Assembly: GCA_032156805.1 (NCBI GenBank)
Contig: JALDXQ010000006.1
Location: forward strand, 19,347 to 83,346
From: Gp6-AA40 sp032156805
Lineage (GTDB): Bacteria; Acidobacteriota; Vicinamibacteria; Vicinamibacterales; UBA2999
Direction of reading: 5' to 3'
DNA length: 64,000 nt
The notes below the pieces were generated by a model. That model ran no database searches, was not told the origin of the DNA, and worked only from the letters and a program-made list of their open reading frames with translations. Numbering within the stretch: the stretch's first letter is position 1; every line of letters starts with the position of its first letter. Below, in pieces: positions 50,584-57,412 of the stretch. The translations under genes were made by a program, and so were the position numbers.

Positions 50584-51903
50584 ATGGCTGCAGTCCGCAC
50601 AGTAATAGGTGCCACGGCGCTGTCGCTTGCTCTGGTGGCTGGAGGCGCATCGGACGCGTTCGCTCAGTTGCGACCGCCCGAGTTCAAGGGACTGCGCGGC
50701 GCACCGTTTCCCGCGATGAATCCGCCACCCGAGGTCCGCAGCTTCGGCGAAGGACCGCAGTGGGACGGGCGGGCACCCGACGGCGTTCAACCGCTTCCTG
50801 TGGACCTGTTCACCAGCAAGGACTTCTACAAGGATCGCGATCTCTGGATGGATCAGCGCTACTGGCGCTGCAACTCTCCCCGACAGGTCGCCGACATGCG
50901 CAGCGGCGGCGCCGGCTCGAGCACGAACGATCCGCGCATCGGCAGCAAGCCTCCCGGATCCGCGCGCTGGGGAGACTGCAAGATGGACTGGCCTCGCGAA
51001 AACATCGTGAGCCCGTATCCCTTCAAGAGCGCCGGCGATCATTACCAGGCGCTGATGGCAGATGCGAAGTCACGAGGCGGGCCGACCCGGCATACCTACG
51101 AGACGATGCCCAGGTGGGACGGCGTCTACGGCGAGTACGCGCCCAACGGCCGGCGCGTCTGGAACTACTCTCGCGCCAACCAGGTACCAACGTTTTTGTC
51201 ACTGCTGACACCCGACTATCAACAGCGGATGGTCCGGCAGATTTATCACGAAGGCGTGAACGCCGCGCATCAGTGGTCGGCGTCGTACTGCTGGCCCGAA
51301 GGGTTCATGCGCCAATGGGCGACCGGTCCCAAGCCGGGTCGCATCGTGGTCACCCCGGACGTCGTCATCTTCATGGGCAGCGGCAGCGGCAACATGTGGC
51401 GCGTCGTCCACCTCAATCGCGACTTGCCTCTCGGCAACAGCGTTCCACAGTGGTACGGCGACACGATTGGCTTCTGGGACGGAGACGCGCTGATCACGAG
51501 GACCTCCAACATCCAGGGATGGAACCAGCATTCGAGCTGGGAGTGGAGCGACCGGCTCGAGACGATCGAGATCCTCACACCGGTTCGCGATGCCGCCGGA
51601 CAATTCATCGGCATCGACTGGGAAACAGTGCTTTACGATTCCGAAGCGCTGGCGCAGCCGGTGCGAATCCTCTGGCACAGGAACTACCAGCAGGGATGGG
51701 GCACCGCCGACCGTCTCGGATGGGTGGAATGTACTCGACCGCTCTACCCAATCGAAGGCTTCGCGACACAAGTGGCGCCAGGACAAGTGATCGAATACAA
51801 GGTGCCCGACATGCTCGATCGCCCGTGGGCGAAGATCTGGGAAGAGCATTTCGAGAAGGACATGGAGCGGCCGAAGCAGGAACTCGATCTGGGCTTCAAA
51901 TGA
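50584..51903 (+). CDS. Exported protein of unknown function, distant DGR/WDGD family member
   Basis: This 439-residue protein has a signal peptide (to about DAFAQ) and a GGGAG site. The region VVHLNRDLPLGNSVPQWYGD followed by TIGFWDGDALITRTSNIQGW (275-314) matches, in order, the sLDGR...G.S.G.W.GDTLVV.T module of the other exported proteins here, with the DGR box degraded. It contains several Trp-rich segments and paired cysteines (Cys96, Cys132 and Cys236). Its stop overlaps a potential ATG of the next gene, a DUF6152-type protein, so they are co-translated. Confidence 0.55.
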   Translation: MAAVRTVIGATALSLALVAGGASDAFAQLRPPEFKGLRGAPFPAMNPPPEVRSFGEGPQWDGRAPDGVQPLPVDLFTSKDFYKDRDLWMDQRYWRCNSPRQVADMRSGGAGSSTNDPRIGSKPPGSARWGDCKMDWPRENIVSPYPFKSAGDHYQALMADAKSRGGPTRHTYETMPRWDGVYGEYAPNGRRVWNYSRANQVPTFLSLLTPDYQQRMVRQIYHEGVNAAHQWSASYCWPEGFMRQWATGPKPGRIVVTPDVVIFMGSGSGNMWRVVHLNRDLPLGNSVPQWYGDTIGFWDGDALITRTSNIQGWNQHSSWEWSDRLETIEILTPVRDAAGQFIGIDWETVLYDSEALAQPVRILWHRNYQQGWGTADRLGWVECTRPLYPIEGFATQVAPGQVIEYKVPDMLDRPWAKIWEEHFEKDMERPKQELDLGFK

Positions 51904-51926
51904 GAGCGCTGCCGGGAGGACTGGTG

Positions 51927-52412
51927 ATGCGGATCGCTGCGATAGGCGTCGGGATCGCGTTGATGGCGCTTCAGGCGCCGCCAGCACAGGCTCATCACTC
52001 GTATGCCATGTACGACGGGACGGTGTACCGCGTCTTCACCGGCGTGATCGTTCGCATCGTTCCCAATGCGGCACACTTCGAGATGCACTTCGTGCCGCTC
52101 AACGAGGCGCGAGATGCGCTGGCGCGCGACGAGAAGGGTCAGCCGCTCGTCTGGGTCGCTCAGATGGAGAGTGCGGCGCAGGCGTTCAAGGACGGCATCA
52201 CGCGGGAGAGCTTCCCGCAGGGCACCGTCTTCAGCATGGGGATTCACCCGCGGCGGGATGGCAAGCCAGCGGGAGACCGGGGAATGTCGGGACTGTTCCA
52301 ATGCCCGAAGGGCAGCAAGCCCGAACCGGGCAAGCACTGCGACTCGGTTACCGGGAACAAGACGTTCGGCGCTGGCGAGCTGCCGAAAGAAGGCGCCGCT
52401 CCTAAATCGTGA
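51927..52412 (+). CDS. Exported DUF6152-type protein
   Basis: The start at 51927 has a strong GGGAGGA site; an ATG at 51900 overlapping the upstream stop is the alternative. The 161-residue protein has a signal peptide followed by AHHSYAMYDGTVYRVFTGVI, the DUF6152-type opening (HHS near the mature N-terminus), and a short beta domain. Its C-terminus is Lys/Gly-rich with Cys in LFQCPKGS and KHCDSVTG. Function unknown. Its stop faces the convergent DUF6644-type gene 9 bases away. Confidence 0.68.
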   Translation: MRIAAIGVGIALMALQAPPAQAHHSYAMYDGTVYRVFTGVIVRIVPNAAHFEMHFVPLNEARDALARDEKGQPLVWVAQMESAAQAFKDGITRESFPQGTVFSMGIHPRRDGKPAGDRGMSGLFQCPKGSKPEPGKHCDSVTGNKTFGAGELPKEGAAPKS

Positions 52413-52421
52413 GCGCTGGCA

Positions 52422-52979
52422 CTACTTCGGAAGGAGGTCCTCGAGCTTCTCGAGATCGATCTCGTCGCCCACAGGTACCGGCACGGAGCTCGTCGTGAAG
52501 CCGACCCAACGGCCCAGGAAGATCACGCCGATCCAGATCGCGAGTGACAGAACGGCTACTGCCCTGCCAGCGGCGGGCGCCGCCGCCTGCCGATTCCAGG
52601 TGTGAACGGATCGCCCGGCGGTCAGCTCGAACGCCAGCATATTCAGACCGGACAGGACGAGCAGCGCCATCTTCGCGCGGAAGTACGCGTTGCTGTAGTA
52701 CGTGCTCGCGTTGGTGACGAACATCAGCGCTCCGGTCATCACCGTCCCGGCAAACGCCAGCCACGTCCACTTGAACACGTCGGAGGCAATGGCCGTGAAC
52801 GCGCGCTGCGTCGACGCCAGGCCGAGCAGCCGCAGATCGACGATCAGGATCGTCCCGAACACCATCGTCAACCCGACCACGTGAGCCGATTCGATGAGCG
52901 GGAACAGATACAGCGAGTTGCGAATGCCGGTCGCGAGGCCGGATGCTTCGAGTGACGCGATCAGTCCGGCGATGTCCAT
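52422..52979 (-). CDS. DUF6644-type four-helix membrane protein (second of pair)
   Basis: This 185-residue protein has four predicted helices, with the early helix carrying the SAHVVGLTMVFGTILIVDLRLLG motif typical of this family and a WTWLAFAGTVMTGALMF helix. The family is uncharacterised; conserved histidine and arginine positions in the helices would suit a heme-binding or quinone-linked role, but this is speculation. It starts directly after the upstream gene's stop (TAAATG) and is a paralogue of it. Confidence 0.7.
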   Translation of the reverse strand: MDIAGLIASLEASGLATGIRNSLYLFPLIESAHVVGLTMVFGTILIVDLRLLGLASTQRAFTAIASDVFKWTWLAFAGTVMTGALMFVTNASTYYSNAYFRAKMALLVLSGLNMLAFELTAGRSVHTWNRQAAAPAAGRAVAVLSLAIWIGVIFLGRWVGFTTSSVPVPVGDEIDLEKLEDLLPK

Positions 52980-53498
52980 TTATTGCTTGAGCACCGTCGA
53001 CCAGGATCCCCAGACATAGTCGTACGCGATCAGGCGCCCGAGGATGACGACCGAGACCCACACGAGGAAGGTGACGACCGCCAGACCTTTCACGCGCGAG
53101 CGGTTGACGAGAACAGACTCCCAGTGAGACTCATGCCGGTGGAGCGATCGCTGAAAGACGACGGCCACGGCGGTTCCGATGACCACGAGGCCCATCTTCA
53201 GCCAGAACGACAACGCGAGCAGCTGGCGCGCCGGTTCACCCACGATCATCACAGCCCCTGTGACCATCAGCACGCACAGGGCCCATGACAGCCATGGACC
53301 GAATCGCGCCGTCGTCTGAGCGAGCGTCTGATCGCGTCCCGCCCACGCCAGGACCCGCAGGACGATCATGAAGACCGAGCCCAGCACGGCGGCGATGGCA
53401 ACGATATGAATGGACTGGACCGCCGGAATGACCCACTCGTGGCTTTGAATAGCCAGGCTGAGCGACGTCTGCGAGAGCCACTCCGCGAACTGATTCAC
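52980..53498 (-). CDS. DUF6644-type four-helix membrane protein (first of pair)
   Basis: This 172-residue protein starts with GTG at 53498, 18 bases after the stop of the PQQ dehydrogenase gene. It shows the same plan as its neighbour: VQSIHIVAIAAVLGSVFMIVLRVL, SWALCVLMVTGAVMIVGEP, a third helix and VTFLVWVSVVILGRLIAY. The two together could form a heterodimer in the inner membrane. They lie in one transcription unit with the PQQ sugar dehydrogenase, which suggests an electron-transfer partner (inference). Confidence 0.7.
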   Translation of the reverse strand: MNQFAEWLSQTSLSLAIQSHEWVIPAVQSIHIVAIAAVLGSVFMIVLRVLAWAGRDQTLAQTTARFGPWLSWALCVLMVTGAVMIVGEPARQLLALSFWLKMGLVVIGTAVAVVFQRSLHRHESHWESVLVNRSRVKGLAVVTFLVWVSVVILGRLIAYDYVWGSWSTVLKQ

Positions 53499-53516
53499 GA
53501 CGCTTTGACGACGACC

Positions 53517-54776
53517 CTATGGCGCGGGCTCGATGCGCAGCAACGCGCCGTCTTTCGGGCTGTCGGTGAGTAGATAGATCAACTCGTCTGGTCCCTGCCG
53601 CACGTCACGAATGCGCTGACGCATCTCCGTCAGCAGCGACTCGCGGCGCAGCTCCTCCATCTGCTCGTTGAACAGGATGCGCTGCACGTGACCCGTGCCC
53701 GGGATCTCGCCGACGCGCAACGCGCCAACGAAGACGTCGCCCTTCCACTTCGGGAGTTTGTTGCCGGTGTAGAACGCGATCCCCGATGCGGCGATCGACG
53801 GGACCCAGAACACGAGCGGCTGCTCGAAGTTCTCGTGTGAGAGCTTCGGCGCCTGCCACGGGCCTGGATACGTGCGACCGTAACTGACGATCGGCCAGCC
53901 GTAGTTCGCGCCCGCCTTCAGGACGTTGATCTCATCCCCGCCATTGGGTCCGTTTTCGTGCTGCCAGATCTCGCCGGTGCCCGGATGCACCCCGAGCCCG
54001 AGCGAGCTCCGATGCCCCAGCGTGTAGACCTCCGGGGCGTAACCGGCGTGCTTCGCGAACGGATTGTCCGGCGGCACCGTGCCGTCATCGTTCAAACGCA
54101 GCACCTTGCCCGCGTGGCTGCTCGGATCCTGCGCGCCACTGTTGACGCCACCGGTCGTGACATAGAGCTTTCCATCGCGGCCAAAGACCATGCGGGCCGG
54201 CCCGCCCACACCTGTCTGCGCCACGAAGATGTCTTTCACGTCGGTCAGCGCAGTCCCATTCCAGCGTGCGCGCGCAACCGCGAGTGCGGTCTGTTGAACA
54301 GGGCCACGGCCCGCGCCACCACCCCCCGGAGCCGCCGGTGCCGGAGCCGGCGCCGGACCGATCGGTTTCGGATAGCTCAGATACACGAAGGGGTTGGTCG
54401 CAAACTGCGGATGCAGCGTGATCTCCATCAGGCCGCCCAGACCGCCCGCCACGACCTGGGGAACGCCGGCAACCGGTGTCGGATCGAGCACTCCCTTGCG
54501 CAGACGACGCAGCTGCCCTGTCCGCTGAGTGATGAGCATGTCGCCGTCGGGCAACCAGACCATGCTCCATGGCGACGGCATTCCCCTGGCCACGACCACG
54601 ACGCGGACGTCCTGCCCTTCGGCTGTCTTGAACTCCAGCGGCTTGTCTGGGAGCGGCACGGCGGGAAGGCCATTGGGGGCAACCGGGACACCACCCCGGC
54701 CACGCGGAACTGTCTGTTGAGCAGAACCAGCAGCAGTAAGCAACACGACAAGCGCGGTGACGACGACCAGTCTCAT
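53517..54776 (-). CDS. Exported PQQ-dependent sugar dehydrogenase (paralogue)
   Basis: The ATG at 54776 begins a signal peptide (MRLVVVTALVVLLTAAGSA); the 105-codon upstream extension in frame has no coding character. The 419-residue protein shares blade motifs with the enzyme at 38113-39279: MPSPWSMVWLPDGDMLITQRTGQLRRL, GGLGGLMEITLHPQ, HAGKVLRLNDDG, YTLGHRSSLGLGVHP and NGPNGGDEINVLKAGANYGWP. A Pro/Ala/Gly insertion (about 170-190) is peculiar to this copy. It should oxidise an aldose or alcohol with PQQ in the periplasm. Two DUF6644-type genes follow within 18 bases. Confidence 0.88.
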   Translation of the reverse strand: MRLVVVTALVVLLTAAGSAQQTVPRGRGGVPVAPNGLPAVPLPDKPLEFKTAEGQDVRVVVVARGMPSPWSMVWLPDGDMLITQRTGQLRRLRKGVLDPTPVAGVPQVVAGGLGGLMEITLHPQFATNPFVYLSYPKPIGPAPAPAPAAPGGGGAGRGPVQQTALAVARARWNGTALTDVKDIFVAQTGVGGPARMVFGRDGKLYVTTGGVNSGAQDPSSHAGKVLRLNDDGTVPPDNPFAKHAGYAPEVYTLGHRSSLGLGVHPGTGEIWQHENGPNGGDEINVLKAGANYGWPIVSYGRTYPGPWQAPKLSHENFEQPLVFWVPSIAASGIAFYTGNKLPKWKGDVFVGALRVGEIPGTGHVQRILFNEQMEELRRESLLTEMRQRIRDVRQGPDELIYLLTDSPKDGALLRIEPAP

Positions 54777-54924
54777 ATGTCCCCTTCGGTGAAGCGGAGT
54801 ATAGAGCAAATGGCGGGGACGCGAAGCAGCGCGGGCCAGCGTACGAGAACGGCACTTGGGATTTCGCGCGTTTGGTGGCAGGATTGCGGCGACGTCGCGC
54901 GTCTCTTTCCAGAAGGAGGCCCCC

Positions 54925-55320
54925 GTGCGGTTGAGTTCATGTCTCACGGTCGCCTGTGTGATGTGCGTGGCGCTGTCGGCATCGGCGCACCACTCGCACG
55001 GCCAGTACGAAGAAACGTTCCGGGACATCGAGGGCGTGGTCAAGGAGCTCCATCTGCTCACGCCGCATTCCTGGCTGTATATCGAGGTCAAGGACGCTGG
55101 CGGCGCCGCGCACGTCTGGGCGCTCGAAGCGACGACGCGTGGTCAGCTCGAGAAGATGGGCGTCACCCGCGAGTACGTCAAGGCGGGCGATCGCGTCAAA
55201 GCGCGATGCCATCCGCTCAGAGACCGGACCAACGGATGTCTGCTCGGGTTCCTCAAGGCAGGCGACGGATCGGTCAAGGACTGGGACGGCGGCAACGCGC
55301 CCGCGCCCAAAGATTTTTAG
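54925..55320 (+). CDS. Small exported DUF6152-type protein
   Basis: The GTG at 54925 has a very strong AAGGAGG site and starts a signal peptide (MRLSSCLTVACVMCVALSASA). The 131-residue protein matches DUF6152 through most of its length: AHHSHGQYEE, FRDIEGVVKELHLLTPHSWL (conserved TPHSWL/NPHxW motif), then WALEATTRGQLEKMGV and YVKAGDRVKARCHPLRD. The family is predicted to be a periplasmic OB-like fold; its role is unknown. It diverges from the PQQ dehydrogenase and leads a group of three small secreted-protein genes. Confidence 0.75.
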   Translation: MRLSSCLTVACVMCVALSASAHHSHGQYEETFRDIEGVVKELHLLTPHSWLYIEVKDAGGAAHVWALEATTRGQLEKMGVTREYVKAGDRVKARCHPLRDRTNGCLLGFLKAGDGSVKDWDGGNAPAPKDF

Positions 55321-55334
55321 CGGACGGACACGTC

Positions 55335-56042
55335 ATGCGCGCACGAGCATTGGCGTTCGCATTATTGCTGTCCATTCCCACTCTCGCGGTCGCGCAGGAG
55401 TGGGAGGAGTACACGAGCCTGCAGGACGGCTTCAGGCTGAACTTCCCCGGCCAGCCGAAGGTGAGCGAGATCACCTGGACGTCACAGTTGAACTACGTTC
55501 TTCCCGGACGCATGTACAGCGCCGAGAAGAACGGCGAGACGTACTCACTCACCGTCGTCGACTACACCACCATCACGCAGCAGGGTATCGAACGCGCCAA
55601 GTCGTGCCCGCCGGGAAATGCGAACTGTCGAGGGAACGCGCCCGAAGCGCTGGGTGCCGGATACGCGCGGCACGATGAGCGCGGAGCCATCGTCTTCGCG
55701 ACGTTCAAGCTGCTGCAACGGGACGCGAAGCTGAACTACATGACCTACGAGTGGCAGGACCTCGTCGAAGGGCACATCGTCCAGTTGACCAACGCAGACC
55801 GCTCCCGCACGTTCGCGTGGATTGGGATGCGCGCGCACAAGCTGTACATCCTCGAGGGGACAGTGCCGGAGGGGCGTCCGGAGCCCGGGCTGTTCCAGCA
55901 ATCGATGCAGTGGGTCGACAAGAACGGAAACGGCGTTCGCTACCAGAGCATCTACTCGAACTCATTCCACGGGATGGGCCTGTATCCGGAGCCGGCTATT
56001 GTCGGCGGCGGCGGTGACGCGACAGGCCAGAGAGGCAGGTAG
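55335..56042 (+). CDS. Small exported protein, first of a tandem paralogous pair
   Basis: This 235-residue protein has a signal peptide (to about LAVAQ). The mature start EWEEYTSLQDGFRLNFPGQPKV is nearly shared with the next gene product. Other shared landmarks are SLTVVDYTTI, ERAKSCPPGNANCRG (paired Cys), a LQRDAKLNYMTYEWQDLVEG segment, the FAWIGMRAHKLYILEGTVPEG stretch and PGLFQQSMQWVDKNG. The FPG and tyrosine-rich pattern recalls small extracytoplasmic PsbP/DUF1795-like folds, but I cannot assign it. It is 14 bases after the DUF6152-type gene. Confidence 0.68.
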   Translation: MRARALAFALLLSIPTLAVAQEWEEYTSLQDGFRLNFPGQPKVSEITWTSQLNYVLPGRMYSAEKNGETYSLTVVDYTTITQQGIERAKSCPPGNANCRGNAPEALGAGYARHDERGAIVFATFKLLQRDAKLNYMTYEWQDLVEGHIVQLTNADRSRTFAWIGMRAHKLYILEGTVPEGRPEPGLFQQSMQWVDKNGNGVRYQSIYSNSFHGMGLYPEPAIVGGGGDATGQRGR

Positions 56043-56048
56043 ATCGCG

Positions 56049-56711
56049 ATGCGTCGGAACGTGCTCGCGGCGGCATTGGTGTTGTCGATGTCGGGGCCTG
56101 CGTTCGCACAGGAGTGGACGGAGTTCGTCAGCCGGGAGGATCGATTCACCACCAACTTCCCCGGTCAGCCACGAGTCACTGACACGACCTACAAGTCGCA
56201 GTTCGGCGCCGATCTCCCTGCGCGCGTCTACAGCGCATCGCAGGGCGAGAGCCGCTTTTCGATGACCGTCGTCGACTACCGGAACATCGAAAAGCTGCTG
56301 ACCGAGAGAGCGAAGTCGTGCCCACCGGGGGCAGAGACGTGTCGCGGCGGAACGAATCCCGGGAGCTCGACTGGCGCGGGCTACTGGAAGGTCGACTACG
56401 CCGGCGCCCTCGTCTACGCGTCATGGAACTTCATGCAGCGCGACGCAAAGGTCACCGAGTTCATCTGGACGAACATTGACCTGATCGAGGGATACCTGCT
56501 CCATCTCACGAACCCCGACAAGTCGCGGACCTACGCGTCCATCTTCATGCATACCGACAAGCTCTATATCGGCGAGGCGACAGTGCCTGCCGGCGCGCCC
56601 GAGCCCGGACTCTTCCAGCAGGCACTCGGCTGGATCGACGAAGACGGCAAGAGCATCCGCTATCAGACGATCTACCATCACGGTCTGCCCATCCCCCCGC
56701 GCGCTCGCTGA
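56049..56711 (+). CDS. Small exported protein, second of a tandem paralogous pair
   Basis: This 220-residue protein starts six bases after its paralogue's stop. The signal peptide ends near AFAQ, then EWTEFVSREDRFTTNFPGQP follows the same plan, including ERAKSCPPGAETCRG, the MQRDAKVTEFIWTNIDLIEG stretch and PEPGLFQQALGWIDEDG. The pair arose by tandem duplication and has diverged to roughly half identity by eye. No catalytic residues are evident. Confidence 0.68.
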   Translation: MRRNVLAAALVLSMSGPAFAQEWTEFVSREDRFTTNFPGQPRVTDTTYKSQFGADLPARVYSASQGESRFSMTVVDYRNIEKLLTERAKSCPPGAETCRGGTNPGSSTGAGYWKVDYAGALVYASWNFMQRDAKVTEFIWTNIDLIEGYLLHLTNPDKSRTYASIFMHTDKLYIGEATVPAGAPEPGLFQQALGWIDEDGKSIRYQTIYHHGLPIPPRAR

Positions 56712-57049
56712 AATAGAACTCACTCACCTCGGAGATCAGAGGTGCCTGGGCGACCGCGTAAGCAAGGCCGACGCGCTGCGTAGCCGGAATGCGGCCGGAG
56801 CGATTCATCGCGTCGACTTCCGACCGCGCGTTCGAGTTGTGGGAGCTACCCGCAACGTTTAGAGCCGCGTGACAGATGCCGCGACGAATCAGCACCTAGT
56901 CGACGCGGCAACGACAGTGCGTCAGCGTAGGCCGCATTCCCGGCCGCCGATTCCGCGAGCGCCGCAGGCACCTCTGATCTACGGCGCCTCCTTTTGACGT
57001 TCGTAAGGAACTCCTGCTAGGCTTCTTTCGTCTATCGAAAGGAGCGGGT
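56712..57049. other. 338-bp non-coding region with a large inverted-repeat structure
   Basis: No gene is supported here. Most of the stretch is taken up by the 248-bp element bounded by perfect 16-bp inverted repeats, annotated separately. The last 60 bases carry the PadR ribosome site (AAAGGAG) before the GTG at 57050. Confidence 0.65.
56733..56980. repeat. 248-bp element bounded by perfect 16-bp inverted repeats
   Basis: AGATCAGAGGTGCCTG at 56733-56748 is exactly inverted at 56965-56980. Inside, further pieces are also inverted at matching distances: GGAATGCGGCC on the left against GGCCGCATTCC on the right, and GCGTCGACT against AGTCGACGC. The whole could fold into a long imperfect hairpin centred near 56855, or be a MITE-like element. 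No transposase and no clear target duplication are seen. Confidence 0.6.
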
Positions 57050-57385
57050 GTGGGCAAGGACAGAAGCGACGTGCTGCAGGGAACGCTCGACATGCTTGTT
57101 CTTCGCGCCCTGCAGCTCGAACCGATGCACGGTTGGGGGATCACTGAACGCATCGAGCAGTGGTCGGAGCGCGTGCTGCAACTCGGCCAGGGGACGCTCT
57201 ACCCCGCGCTCTATCGCCTGGAACAGCAGGACTTCATCCGCTCCGAGTGGCGCGTCACCGACAACAACCGGCGCGCGCGCTACTACTCGTTGACGGCGCG
57301 CGGGCGGCGCCATCTCAACGACTCGCTGGCGCAATGGCGACGCATGTCGCGCGCGATCAACCTCGTGCTGGACGCGACGGTGTGA
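57050..57385 (+). CDS. PadR-family transcriptional regulator (ADOP-associated type)
   Basis: This 111-residue protein has the PadR winged-helix core: QGTLDMLVLRALQLEPMHGWG, then ITERIEQWSERVLQLGQGTL, YPALYRLEQQDFI and RRARYYSLTARGRRHL. It starts with GTG at 57050 after an AAAGGAG site. In Acidobacteria this short PadR type typically precedes orphan ADOP permease genes and probably represses them until an effector binds; a candidate operator is the inverted repeat just upstream. The first permease gene starts 27 bases after its stop. Confidence 0.9.
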   Translation: MGKDRSDVLQGTLDMLVLRALQLEPMHGWGITERIEQWSERVLQLGQGTLYPALYRLEQQDFIRSEWRVTDNNRRARYYSLTARGRRHLNDSLAQWRRMSRAINLVLDATV

Positions 57386-57412
57386 ACTGGGAAGACATGA
57401 AGAGTGAGAGGG

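Noticed and set aside
53958..54924. Plus-strand open frame running into the secreted-protein genes
   Set aside because: Its upstream part is antisense to the PQQ dehydrogenase and has no protein-like features; only the ends belonging to real genes are coding.
56733..56980. Integron attC-like site
   Set aside because: No GTTRRRY or RYYYAAC core sites are present at the ends and no integrase or cassette-type genes are nearby.
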